From DASUFZ01 sp035541475 (lineage in GTDB: Bacteria; Myxococcota_A; UBA9160; SMWR01): a stretch of DNA of 64,000 nt. The notes beneath the pieces are model-generated. The model searched no databases. It was given only the letters and a program-made list of their open reading frames with translations, and was not told the DNA's origin. Shown here piece by piece: positions 26,415-34,467 of this stretch. Location of the stretch: contig DATKND010000182.1 in the NCBI GenBank assembly GCA_035541475.1, positions 6,979 to 70,978 of the forward strand, read 5' to 3'. Both the position numbers and the translations under genes were made by a program. How positions within the stretch are numbered: position 1 is the stretch's first letter; every line of letters begins with the position of its first letter.

Positions 26415-27548
26415 TCAGAGAACCGACGCCCCGGCCTTCTCGCCGGTCTCGTAGTACTCGTCCACGCGCCGCGCGAGCTCGGCCACGCGCTGCGGCAGCT
26501 CGTCGCGCAGCGGCCAGCGCGCGAGCGCGATGCGCATGCGGTCCTGGAGGAGATGCGCGTCGGGAAAGCTCTGGCGCGCCATCGCGTCGTCCACCTCGAG
26601 CCAGTTGTCGACGGCCGTGCGCGTGCGCGAGATGCGCTCGCCGAGCTCGCTCATGCCCGCCGACTGCACGCTCGAGTGCCGGATCCCGTCGGAGAGCTCG
26701 CGCAGCTTCTCGCGCGCGGACTCGAGCACGGGCCGCAGCGCGGCGCGCTCGGACACGATGTCGCCGAGCAGCTCGCTGAAGCGCCGCTGCAGCGGCTCGT
26801 GCGACACCTCGCGGAAGAGCAGCACGCGGCCGAGCCGCCGCCCCGCGTCGTCGGCGAGGCTGCGCGCCGTCACGCGGAAGCGGTGGTTGTCGACGTCGAC
26901 GTCGCAGAAGGCGACGCCTTCCTCCTTCTCGGCCTCGCGCACGGCGGCCTCGATGCGGTCGACACCCTTGCGTGACAGCACCTCGCTGAAGGGGCGCCCG
27001 CGCACGTCGCCGCCGAGCCCGAGGTACTCGCGCACGGGCCGGTTGATCGCCTGCACCACACCGTCGGCGTCGAGCGAGATGGCTCCGGTGTCGAGCTCGT
27101 CCATCACCGCCTCGAGGAACCCGTTGGCCTTGCGCAGATCCGCCAGCAGCCGCTCGTTCTCGACGGCGAGCTTGTGGTGCTCGACCGCCTGCTTCATCAG
27201 CTGCTTCAGCTGCTCCGGCTCCCAGGGCTTCGTGATGTAGGCGTAGACGTGGCCGTCGTTGATCGCCTGGATGATGGCGTCGATGTCGGAGAAGCCGGTC
27301 AGGATCATGCGCACCGTCGATGGATGGCGGCGGCACACCTCGGCCACGAACTCGACGCCGCTCATGTCGGGCATGCGCTGGTCGGTCAGCACCGCCGCGA
27401 ACGGCGCCTTCTCGTCGAGCAACGCCAGCGCCTTCCGAGCGTCCGTCGAGGTGTGGACCTCGTAGTCGTCCTGGAAGGTGAAGGTCATCGTCTCGAGGAT
27501 GGCCTCCTCGTCGTCGACGACCAGAATGCGCGGCAGCGGTTCGCTCAT
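26415..27548 (-). CDS. REC-PAS response regulator without a recognised output domain
   Basis: The 377-residue protein starts with a receiver domain (ILVVDDEEAILETM, phospho-Asp56 in LTDQRMPDMSG, a late KPWEPEQL). A short coiled segment (KLAVENERLLADLRK) and a PAS-like domain follow (about 155-265; LDTGAISLDADGVVQAINRPVREYLGL). The last 110 residues are helical, ending YYETGEKAGASVL, with no known effector. The ATG at 27548 begins MSEPLPRILVVDD; a codon 16 residues earlier overlaps the neighbouring gene. The KPW form of the receiver is common in HD-GYP and HDOD partners. It is probably co-transcribed with the membrane protein. Confidence 0.85.
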   Translation of the reverse strand: MSEPLPRILVVDDEEAILETMTFTFQDDYEVHTSTDARKALALLDEKAPFAAVLTDQRMPDMSGVEFVAEVCRRHPSTVRMILTGFSDIDAIIQAINDGHVYAYITKPWEPEQLKQLMKQAVEHHKLAVENERLLADLRKANGFLEAVMDELDTGAISLDADGVVQAINRPVREYLGLGGDVRGRPFSEVLSRKGVDRIEAAVREAEKEEGVAFCDVDVDNHRFRVTARSLADDAGRRLGRVLLFREVSHEPLQRRFSELLGDIVSERAALRPVLESAREKLRELSDGIRHSSVQSAGMSELGERISRTRTAVDNWLEVDDAMARQSFPDAHLLQDRMRIALARWPLRDELPQRVAELARRVDEYYETGEKAGASVL

Positions 27549-27567
27549 GCGAGCCGTCTGCGCGGTG

Positions 27568-28155
27568 TCACCAGCCGAAGAAGCGGCGTCGGCCACTCCC
27601 GCTCGTGTCCTTGCGCTTCGCCTCTTCCGCTGCCTTCCGCTCGTTGATCTCCGCGCGGATGTGCTTGCGGTGCTCCTCGGTGCGCTTGCGCAGCCGGTCG
27701 CCTCCGATCTTGGTCCACGGTCGCTGCTCCTCGGGTGCGCTGAGTCCGCGGAACTTGCGATAGCCCCAGAGCTCGTGCTTGAACTCCTCCTCGACGAATT
27801 TCACCATGATCGCGTCATCGAGGAAGCCGAGCGCCGGGATGTGATCGGGGATCAGGTCCTCGGGGTTGGCGAAGTAGGCGAGCCCGGCGAGCACCTGGTT
27901 CTTCACCGGCTGCGGCGCCTTGTACTCCTCGTCGAGGATGATCTGTGTCATGTCCTCGAGCGTCTGGATCGCATCGAGCACGAACTGCGGCGCGTGTGCG
28001 GACTCGCGCACCGTCTCCACGAGCTTGCGCGCGTCCTTCAGGATCGTCTCGGGATCGAGCTTCGCGGCGTTCAGCTTGGCCTGCTTGTACAGATCGCGGA
28101 AGTACGACGCGTCCTTCTCATCGAGATCGAAGGTGACCTTGAACTTCTTGCCCAT
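27568..28155 (-). CDS. YkvA/DUF1232-domain protein
   Basis: The 195-residue protein has the DUF1232 signature AYFANPEDLIPDHIPALGFL followed by DDAIMVKFV at about residues 94-122, in a mostly helical soluble context (YFRDLYKQAKLNAAKL at the start). The C-terminus is strongly basic (RKRTEEHRKHIRAEINERKAAEEAKR). DUF1232 proteins are widespread but of unknown function. A GC-rich bulged hairpin lies in the 39-base spacer between the upstream glutamate-cysteine ligase gene and this start. Confidence 0.85.
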   Translation of the reverse strand: MGKKFKVTFDLDEKDASYFRDLYKQAKLNAAKLDPETILKDARKLVETVRESAHAPQFVLDAIQTLEDMTQIILDEEYKAPQPVKNQVLAGLAYFANPEDLIPDHIPALGFLDDAIMVKFVEEEFKHELWGYRKFRGLSAPEEQRPWTKIGGDRLRKRTEEHRKHIRAEINERKAAEEAKRKDTSGSGRRRFFGW

Positions 28156-28194
28156 GTCGATCTCCCGCGCGGCTCCCCGAGGGGCCGCACTGTA

Positions 28195-29562
28195 TCAATA
28201 GCGCGCGTACTCGATCAAGCGCGGCACCTCGCGCGACCACTCGCCTTCCCACAGCTGCGCGACGCGATGACCCGGACTCACGCCCTGCTCGAGCTGCGCG
28301 AAGACCGGCGCGAGGAAGCCGGTCTCGTCGCGATCGCGGCGACCGGCGTGCGCGATGCGCGCGAGACCTTCGCGCGCGATGCGAGCGAGTTCCCGCGCGA
28401 GCTCGAGCACCGGCACGCCTCCGTAGCGTGCGCCGAGACCGCGGCGCGCGACGTCCGAGCGCGCGGCCTCGCGCGTCTCGGCGTCGAACGCCGACACGAG
28501 CGCGTAGGCCTGCGCGAGCGAGTCATCGTCGTAGAGGACTCCCTTCCACAGCGCGGGCAGCGAACAGGTCAGACCCGGCGGCACCGCGTCGGCGCCGCGC
28601 ACCTCGATCACGCCGCGCTTGAGCCGCACGTCCGGGAAGAGCGTGGTGAGATGCCGGTCGAAGTCGCCGAGCGTCGCCCGTTCTCCTTCGAAGCCCTCGC
28701 GCAGGAAGCGGCGGAAGGTGGTCGTGTGCGCGGGGCGGTAGACGCCGTCGCGGACGAGGAAGAACATCGGGACGTCGAGCGCCCATTCGACGTACTCGCG
28801 GTAGCCGAAGCCCTCGTCGAAGGCGAAGGGCAGCAGGCCGCAGCGCTCGGGGTCGGTGTGTGACCAGATGTGGAGTCGGCGCGTGGTGAAGCCGTTGGCC
28901 TTGCCCTCCGAGACGCTCGAGTTCGCGAAGATGGCCGAGACGATCGGCGAGATCGCGAGCCCGCAGCGCATCTTCGCGACCATGTCGGTCTCGTCGCCAT
29001 AGTCGAAGTTCGCCTGCACCGTCGCGGTGGCGAACATCATCTCGAGCGCGAGCGAGCCACGCGTCGGCAGGTAGCTCCGCATGATGCGGTAGCGGGCTTT
29101 CGGCATCACCGGGATCCGATCGACGCCGTGGAGCGGATGGATGCCGAGCCCGAGCCAGACGATCCGCATCGGATCGCAGACGCGCTTCATCAGCGCGAGA
29201 TGCGCGTGGAACTCGTCGCAGGTCTCGTGGATCGTGCGAAGCGGCGCGCCCGAAAGCTCCATCTGACCGCCGGGCTCGAGCGTGATGCTGGCGCCGCCCT
29301 TTTCGAGCCCGATCAGGAACTCGCCTTCCCGCAGCGGCTGCCAGCCGTCCGCCTCGGCCACCCGGGCGAGCACCGCGCCGATGCCGCGCTCGCCTTCGTA
29401 AGGCACCGGCTGATGCGTGTCGGCGTAGAGGCCGATCTTCTCGTGTTCGGTCCCGACGCGCCAGCGATCGCGCGGCTTCTCCCCGCTGGCCAGATGCGCG
29501 ACCAGCTCGTCGACGGACTCGACGGGCCGCGCGCCGGTCGGCTCCTGACGATCGCGGCTCAC
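28195..29562 (-). CDS. gshA: Glutamate-cysteine ligase, plant/alphaproteobacterial type
   Basis: This ATP-dependent ligase makes gamma-glutamylcysteine, the first step to glutathione. The 455-residue product fits the GCS2-type family shared by plants and many proteobacteria: WRVGTEHEKIGLY, the substrate-binding ISLEPG-like segment ASITLEPGGQMELSGAPL, GLGIHPLH, MPKARYRIMRSYLPTRGSLALEMM, TATVQANFDYGDE and EVRGADAVPPGL. ATG at 29562. No gshB lies nearby. It sits 29 bases downstream of a small conserved gene. Co-location with glutaredoxin and TrxB supports a thiol-redox theme for this stretch. Confidence 0.92.
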   Translation of the reverse strand: MSRDRQEPTGARPVESVDELVAHLASGEKPRDRWRVGTEHEKIGLYADTHQPVPYEGERGIGAVLARVAEADGWQPLREGEFLIGLEKGGASITLEPGGQMELSGAPLRTIHETCDEFHAHLALMKRVCDPMRIVWLGLGIHPLHGVDRIPVMPKARYRIMRSYLPTRGSLALEMMFATATVQANFDYGDETDMVAKMRCGLAISPIVSAIFANSSVSEGKANGFTTRRLHIWSHTDPERCGLLPFAFDEGFGYREYVEWALDVPMFFLVRDGVYRPAHTTTFRRFLREGFEGERATLGDFDRHLTTLFPDVRLKRGVIEVRGADAVPPGLTCSLPALWKGVLYDDDSLAQAYALVSAFDAETREAARSDVARRGLGARYGGVPVLELARELARIAREGLARIAHAGRRDRDETGFLAPVFAQLEQGVSPGHRVAQLWEGEWSREVPRLIEYARY

Positions 29563-29590
29563 GCCGTCCGCCGTCGCGTCGCGCGCACGC

Positions 29591-30034
29591 TCACGGAGTC
29601 GCGGCCTCTTCGAGGAAACGCTCGAGGAAGCTGCAGAGCGCGCGGGAGATCTCCTCGCGCGCGGTGAAGGGGAAGCTGAGGCACGGGCCTTCTTCCTTGC
29701 CGGCGCGGAAGGGTCCCACCAACGTGACCTCGCCGCGGCTCTTGGCGGTGACGATCGCGCGGTGTCGTCCGCGCGTCAGGTCGAACTCGACCGCGCGCAA
29801 GTGCTTGTCGTCGACGCGCACATCGCCGAGCGCGACGCGAAGGTGCGGCGCGCCCGCGGCGGCCGCGGCCTTGTGGAAGCCCTCGAGCGCCTCGGCGACC
29901 TGCGCGCGCAGACCCTCGGCTTCGCGCCGTGCCTCTGAGAGTCCCTGGGCGTGGGAGGACTCGCGCTCGCCGAGCCGTTGTCCGAGCGAGGCAAGACGCG
30001 TCGCGAGCTCGTCGGCCGGGGGAATGCGCGACAT
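29591..30034 (-). CDS. Small soluble protein of unknown function
   Basis: The 147-residue product begins with a coiled-coil-like stretch (DELATRLASLGQRLGERESSHAQGLSEARREAEGLRAQV). A compact alpha/beta region follows (HLRVALGDVRVDDKHLRAVEFDLTRGRHRAIVTAK, GEVTLVGPFRAGKEEGPCLSFPF). The beta-rich centre with FDLTRGRHRAIV looks like a binding fold, but I do not recognise it. ATG at 30034; an in-frame codon 15 residues upstream is possible. It lies between the M23 peptidase and glutamate-cysteine ligase genes and is probably co-transcribed with the latter. Confidence 0.7.
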   Translation of the reverse strand: MSRIPPADELATRLASLGQRLGERESSHAQGLSEARREAEGLRAQVAEALEGFHKAAAAAGAPHLRVALGDVRVDDKHLRAVEFDLTRGRHRAIVTAKSRGEVTLVGPFRAGKEEGPCLSFPFTAREEISRALCSFLERFLEEAATP

Positions 30035-30102
30035 GGCCCGGGATGCTCGCACATCCCGCCGGATCGGTGCAGGGGCCACGGCCCCCCGAGCGCGTATGGC
30101 CG

Positions 30103-31470
30103 CTATCGAGTCGTCTCGCGCGCGACCTGGCGATTGCCTTCGAGCTGCGCGAGCAGCATGTCGCGCGCGACCTGGAAGCGTCCCCGTAGCGAGGACGGGA
30201 TCGGCTCGCGCGTCGCGAGGCCGCGCACGTTCGCGGGATTCACGTAGCGACCGTCCTTGCTAAAGCGGAAGCAGACGTGCGGACCGGTGGCGAGGCCGGT
30301 CGAGCCGACGTAACCGATCACCTGCTTCTGTCGGACCGTCTGCCCGACCCGCAGGTCCTTCGCGTAACGCGAGAGGTGAGCGTAGAACGACTCGACCCCA
30401 GTGCGGTGGCGGATCTTCACCAGGTTCCCGAAGCCTCCACCCCAGTCGCGATAGGTGACGACCCCGTCCGCGACCGCCCACACCGGCGTGCCTTCCGGCG
30501 CCGCGTAGTCGATGCCGTGGTGAGGTCGCGTGATCTTGAGGATGGGGTGGAAGCGCGCGTCGCTGTAGGGCGAGGTCACGCGGCCGTGCCACACCGGCGA
30601 CATCAGGAACTGGCCCTCGACCGAGCTGCCGTCCGGGTGGTAGTAGCCGCCGCGACCCTTCTCGGTCTCGAAGTAGACCGCCTCGTAGTGACCTGCGGCG
30701 CCGTCGTAGCGCGCGGCCAGGATGCGGCCCGGGCCCGAGTACTTCTCGTTGCCGTCGGGCTCGACGCGGTAGAGGCGCTCGTAGAGGATCTCGAACGCGT
30801 CACCGGCGCGGATCGCGCGATGGAAGTCGATGTCCCAGGCGAAGACGTCGGCGTAGTCGTGAGCGAGCTGGCCGTCCTCGCCGAGCACGGCGATCGCGTC
30901 GTAGAGATTGTCGGAGACGAGTCCCGCGATGCGGGCCGCGCGCGGCACCATGTGCGCCTCGCGGCGCGTGACCTCGTAGCCGTCGCCCGCGCGCTGCAGA
31001 TGCCAGCCCGTGTTGGGCGCCGTCAGGTACTCGAAGTCGACGAGCTCGCCCTGCGCGTCGCGCGCGACGCGGAAGCGGTGGCCCGGCTGCGCGGAGCGGA
31101 AGTCGAAGTGCGGGGCGAGCGCGTGCGTGATCTCGAGCACGAGCTGCGGGGAGATGCCTTCCCGGCCGAGCGCGCGGGCCAGGGTCTCGCCCCGACCGAG
31201 CTCGCCTTCGGAGATCTGGAGGCGCGGCGGAGGCGGCGTCGGCGGCGTGTGCAGCGAGAGCGCGCCGACAGCCGGTGTCATCACGGCATCGAGGCCGCTC
31301 GCCACGAGGTCTGCAGGCGAGAGCGACCCAGCGCCACGCTCGCTCGGGAGGACCGGCTCGGCGTGAACCGAAGTCCATGCGAGACTCGCCGTCGCACCGA
31401 TCGAGACGGCGATCCGTGCGGCGGAGCTGCGGACATGGCTTCGCGCACGGAGCTGCGGGCGCATGTGCAT
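30103..31470 (-). CDS. Secreted M23 (LytM) peptidase with an OapA-like segment
   Basis: The 455-residue cell-wall hydrolase has a signal peptide (cleavage near residue 37, SVHA), a LysM/OapA-like segment (about 85-175) and a C-terminal LytM domain (about 290-410). Zinc ligands His317 and Asp321 are in HHGIDYAAP. The HxH motif reads H398-V-C400, so its second His is replaced by Cys; Cys can bind zinc, and such variants occur in some M23 subgroups. AGAGG about seven bases before the ATG at 31470 supports the start. A sigma28-like promoter and a long structured leader lie upstream, suggesting control with motility genes (inference). Confidence 0.9.
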   Translation of the reverse strand: MHMRPQLRARSHVRSSAARIAVSIGATASLAWTSVHAEPVLPSERGAGSLSPADLVASGLDAVMTPAVGALSLHTPPTPPPPRLQISEGELGRGETLARALGREGISPQLVLEITHALAPHFDFRSAQPGHRFRVARDAQGELVDFEYLTAPNTGWHLQRAGDGYEVTRREAHMVPRAARIAGLVSDNLYDAIAVLGEDGQLAHDYADVFAWDIDFHRAIRAGDAFEILYERLYRVEPDGNEKYSGPGRILAARYDGAAGHYEAVYFETEKGRGGYYHPDGSSVEGQFLMSPVWHGRVTSPYSDARFHPILKITRPHHGIDYAAPEGTPVWAVADGVVTYRDWGGGFGNLVKIRHRTGVESFYAHLSRYAKDLRVGQTVRQKQVIGYVGSTGLATGPHVCFRFSKDGRYVNPANVRGLATREPIPSSLRGRFQVARDMLLAQLEGNRQVARETTR

Positions 31471-31502
31471 CGGCTACCTCTCCCGCGGCCTGCCGCGTCG
31501 CC

Positions 31503-31552
31503 GCGATCCGTCCGGATCGCAGCCATCCGGGAAGCGCTCGTCTCTCCCGGAT
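31503..31552 (-). other. Two stable stem-loops in the M23 gene leader
   Basis: On the minus strand ATCCGGGA pairs with TCCCGGAT across a 12-base loop (31552-31525). GCGATCC pairs with GGATCGC around a 4-base loop (31520-31503). Both lie 33-82 bases before the M23 start codon in the long predicted leader. They could control translation or stability. I could not match them to a known riboswitch. Confidence 0.42.
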
Positions 31553-31695
31553 CTCGGACCTCGTCCCAGTTGGACGTCGTCGACGGTGGCCGCTCTTCGG
31601 GTTTTTCGCTCTCGAGGAATCCCCCCGGCGGAAAGGCGGCTCTCACACTACACCCATGTAGCGGCGATTGCACGCCTTTGCTGCCGACGATCCGG

Positions 31696-31722
31696 TAATC
31701 GGCCGACGAGAGATCGGCTTTA
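31696..31722 (-). promoter_or_regulatory. Sigma28 (FliA)-like promoter
   Basis: On the minus strand TAAA (31722-31719) is followed after exactly 15 bases by GCCGATTA (31703-31696). The flagellar sigma28 consensus TAAA-N15-GCCGATAA is matched at all but one position. Transcription would start near 31688 and run through a leader of about 218 bases into the M23 peptidase gene. The spacer and -10 can also form overlapping hairpins, so a structural explanation is possible. Confidence 0.55.
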
Positions 31723-31755
31723 GGCAATTAGCGGGCGGAAGCGTGCGCCGCGCCG

Positions 31756-33090
31756 CTACTCCGACTCGTTCCGCAGCTCCTGGATCGCACGGTGGAGCGT
31801 CTCGAACAGGGGCTCGATCTCGTCGAGCTCGAGGCAGGAGAAGGCGATGCGCAAGTCCGAACCGCCCGCGGCGATCACGCCGATCCCGTACCGATCGAGC
31901 AAGCGCAGCCGGACGCGCTCGGCGTCGAGTCCGCGCGCCCGGACGCACATGAAGTAGCCGCTATTGAACGGGTAGACGTCCCAGCTCTCCCGGAAACGCG
32001 GCGCATTCGCGATCTCGTGGACCCGCTCGGCGCGCGCACGCAGCAGCTCGTGCTTCTCTTTGCGCTCGTCGGGGAGCGATGAGGAGGCCAGCGCCTTGGC
32101 CACCAGCGACTGCGAGAGCTGCGGCACGTTCGAGATGCCGCTGCGGATCGCGCCCCGCGTCTTGGCGTCGAGCACCTCGCAGACTTCCTTGGCGGTATCA
32201 GCGCGGCCCGGACCGAAGGTCAGGAAGCCGCAACGCAGGCCCCAGACGAAGAGCTCCTTGGTGGCGCCGTCGAGGCGGATCGCCAGCAGGTTCGGGTGGC
32301 GATTGCAGAGCGGCCCGAACAGCGATTCGGTCATCGAGGCGCCGCCCACGTGGTAGAAGAGCCCGAAGTAGGCGTCGTCGAGCACCGCCACGACTTTCGT
32401 GCCGCGCTCGGCCTGCGCGATCAGGCTCCGCACGATCGATTCGCCCTCGGCGGGTGTCGGCACGTAGCCGGTCGGGTTGTTCGGGAAGTTGAGCAGCGCG
32501 AGCACCTTGTCGCGGCCGCTCGCGGCCCGGCCGAGCGCTTCGCGGAAGGCGTCGACCGCATAGCCACCGCCGGCGGCGTAGAAGGGGTAAGTCACGAGCT
32601 CGCCGGCGAGGCGCGTCTCGAAGGTCAGCGCGTAGTTGTCCCACTGCTTGTCGGGCAGCACGATGCGGTCGCCGGGATCGACGAACAGATCTCCGACCAG
32701 CGAGAGGCCGTGCGTGATGGCGCTCGTCACGATCGGCAGGCCGAAGGCCTTCCCGCGCAGCGACGGGTTCTCGGCGAGCGCCTTCTCCTTCCAGCGCTCG
32801 CGCAGCGCCGGCTGACCGGCGGGCGGCGCGTAGTTGAAGGCCTCGCCGGGGCTGAGGTCGCGGAAGTGAGACGCCAGCGAGCGCAGGTACATCGGCTCGC
32901 GGCCCTCGGTCGCGATGCCGATCGTCGCGTTCATGCGCTTGGCGCGGACACCCGCCTCGGCCGACTGCGACAGGATGCCCTTCGGGAAGTAGAGCCGTCG
33001 ACCGAGCGCCGACAGCATCGAGAACACTTCGTGCGAGGCCGACTCGAGCCGCTCGTTCAGCTCGCGCGCGAGGGGATGCAGCGAAGCCAT
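31756..33090 (-). CDS. Class I/II PLP-dependent aminotransferase
   Basis: This 444-residue fold-type I enzyme has the PLP lysine at residue 278 in LDGATKELFVWGLRCGF, the NFPNNPTGY motif (201-209) that holds the cofactor pyridine, and DDAYFGLFY (238-246). The final Arg-containing SDLRIAFSCLE matches substrate-carboxylate binding. The N-terminal 60 residues (LYFPKGILSQSAEAG) differ from ordinary aspartate aminotransferases, so the substrate is uncertain; a small amino acid or aromatic partner are both open. It is 29 bases after a GNAT gene on the same strand. Confidence 0.88.
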   Translation of the reverse strand: MASLHPLARELNERLESASHEVFSMLSALGRRLYFPKGILSQSAEAGVRAKRMNATIGIATEGREPMYLRSLASHFRDLSPGEAFNYAPPAGQPALRERWKEKALAENPSLRGKAFGLPIVTSAITHGLSLVGDLFVDPGDRIVLPDKQWDNYALTFETRLAGELVTYPFYAAGGGYAVDAFREALGRAASGRDKVLALLNFPNNPTGYVPTPAEGESIVRSLIAQAERGTKVVAVLDDAYFGLFYHVGGASMTESLFGPLCNRHPNLLAIRLDGATKELFVWGLRCGFLTFGPGRADTAKEVCEVLDAKTRGAIRSGISNVPQLSQSLVAKALASSSLPDERKEKHELLRARAERVHEIANAPRFRESWDVYPFNSGYFMCVRARGLDAERVRLRLLDRYGIGVIAAGGSDLRIAFSCLELDEIEPLFETLHRAIQELRNESE

Positions 33091-33119
33091 GTTGATTCCG
33101 GGACGCGGAGCGCGCGAAT

Positions 33120-33614
33120 CTACAGCCGCCGCTCCAGCACGTCCATCGAGTCGGCGAAACCGATGCTGCGCCAGAACGTCTGACCGAGCTCGTTCGCCGG
33201 ATCGACGCGCACGACGACCCGCTCGACGCTGCGCTCACGCACCCACGCCAGCGCTTCGCCGACGAGCGCCCGCCCGACACCGCGGCGCCGCGCCTCGGCG
33301 CGCACGAACAGCTCGCCGATCTCCGCGCGCCGCGTCTCGCGATGGATCGGCGGCGCGTGCTGGATGCGCGTCATGCAGAGCCCGCAGGCGCCGCCCTGCT
33401 GCTCGTAGAGGAGGACCAGCGCGTCCGGGTCGCCGAGCTCCGCGCGCACCAGGCGCTCGATCTCGCGCTGCGCGCCCGGACGCAGCGCGAGGCGGGCGTC
33501 GAGTCGGGCGTGGTGCGCGGAGAGCTCGCTCCAGAGCGCCGCCACGGGCTCGACGTCGCCGGCGTCCGCTCGCCGCACACCACCTTGTGACGGCGCGGCC
33601 GCCGCGGTCTGCAC
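33120..33614 (-). CDS. GNAT-family N-acetyltransferase
   Basis: The 164-residue product fits one GNAT domain: the start GGVRRADAGDVEPVAALW, the acetyl-CoA loop LFVRAEARRRGVGRALVGEALAW (the R/Q-x-x-G-x-G/A pattern as RRRGVGRA) and the end VDPANELGQTFWRSIGFADS, where the side chain reaches substrate. The target is unknown. The GTG at 33614 shares one base with the stop of the preceding exported-protein gene (TAGTG), so translation is coupled. Confidence 0.86.
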   Translation of the reverse strand: MQTAAAAPSQGGVRRADAGDVEPVAALWSELSAHHARLDARLALRPGAQREIERLVRAELGDPDALVLLYEQQGGACGLCMTRIQHAPPIHRETRRAEIGELFVRAEARRRGVGRALVGEALAWVRERSVERVVVRVDPANELGQTFWRSIGFADSMDVLERRL

Positions 33615-34411
33615 TACGGACCCGACGGCGACTTCGTCGCGCCGCTCGGATCCACGTCCTCGCCCGGCAGTCCGTGCCCGCTCTGGGTCGCGCGATCGAC
33701 CTCGCGCTGGATCACCTTCTTCTGGAGCTCGTCCTGCGAGTCGGCGCCCTTGACCTCGCCGATCCCACCCGACGGCATCATGCGGAAGTCGCCGTGGCGC
33801 GAGCCGTCGCGCTCGAAGCGTCCCGAGAGCACGCCGCCCTCGATCTTCTGCGTGGTGTACTCGGTCGTGCCTTCGAGCGTGTCGGTGCGGCCGCTGCCCA
33901 TGAAGTCGGAGCGCTTGAAGATGGGAAGCTTCTCCGGGTCGTCGATCGACCAGACCTCCTCGTATGTCACGACCGACGCGGAGGCCGCGGCGGCGCGGCG
34001 ACCGGAGGTCCAGCCCTGCGCGTCCGAGCCGCGCAGCGTCTTGGTCTTGGTGCCACGCGGGTTGACCTGGAGGCCGTCCTTGATGTCGGCGAGCTGCGCG
34101 TCGGAGGGCTCCCAGTAGTGCAGGATGCGCGCATACTGTCCGGTGTCGCGGCGCTCGAAGCGGCCGCTCTCGTCGTCGAAGACGACGATCGGGTACTCCG
34201 TCCAGCGCAGCCGGTTGCCGTCCTTCTCGAACACCCACACGCGATCGTCCCAGCGCTCGGTGTCGGGGTTCTCGGCGTGGTCGTCCTTGTAGTGGATCAG
34301 CACGTACCAGGTGCCGACGATCTCGACGGCGCGCGCCGACGCGGACGCGACGAGCGAGATGGTTGCCGCGAACAGCAAGCGAGCGGCGAGTTTCAGCGGG
34401 CCGGGTCTCAT
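33614..34411 (-). CDS. Exported protein of unknown function
   Basis: The 265-residue product has a clear signal peptide (MRPGPLKLAARLLFAATISL, cleavage near SARA-VE, no lipobox). The mature part is hydrophilic with many aromatic residues (IVGTWYVLIHYKDDHAENPD, RWDDRVWVFEKDGNRLRW, RFERRDTGQYARILHYW, GSGRTDTLEGTTEYTTQ). The pattern suggests a periplasmic or outer-membrane-associated beta-rich fold, but I cannot name a family. The ATG at 34411 lies three bases after the copy C hairpin repeat. It is coupled to the GNAT gene and follows thyX. Confidence 0.72.
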   Translation of the reverse strand: MRPGPLKLAARLLFAATISLVASASARAVEIVGTWYVLIHYKDDHAENPDTERWDDRVWVFEKDGNRLRWTEYPIVVFDDESGRFERRDTGQYARILHYWEPSDAQLADIKDGLQVNPRGTKTKTLRGSDAQGWTSGRRAAAASASVVTYEEVWSIDDPEKLPIFKRSDFMGSGRTDTLEGTTEYTTQKIEGGVLSGRFERDGSRHGDFRMMPSGGIGEVKGADSQDELQKKVIQREVDRATQSGHGLPGEDVDPSGATKSPSGP

Positions 34412-34414
34412 CTT

Positions 34415-34467
34415 CTGATCTTCGCTCGCCTCCGGCTCGCTATGCGCGATCGCTTCGCGATCGCTTG
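34415..34467 (-). repeat. Tandem-hairpin repeat, copy C
   Basis: The spacer between the thyX stop and the next start codon is almost entirely this element. Read on the minus strand: CAA, then stem GCGATCGC with loop GAA (34464-34446, 8 bp), a short spacer, GCC-GGA-GGC (34436-34428), then GAGCGAAGATCAG. The central stem differs wholly from copies A and B yet stays perfectly paired. Confidence 0.65.

Noticed and set aside
31471..31690. A c-di-GMP or c-di-AMP riboswitch in the M23 leader.
   Set aside because: The conserved GEMM and ydaO core sequences were not found. The leader is reported only as structured.
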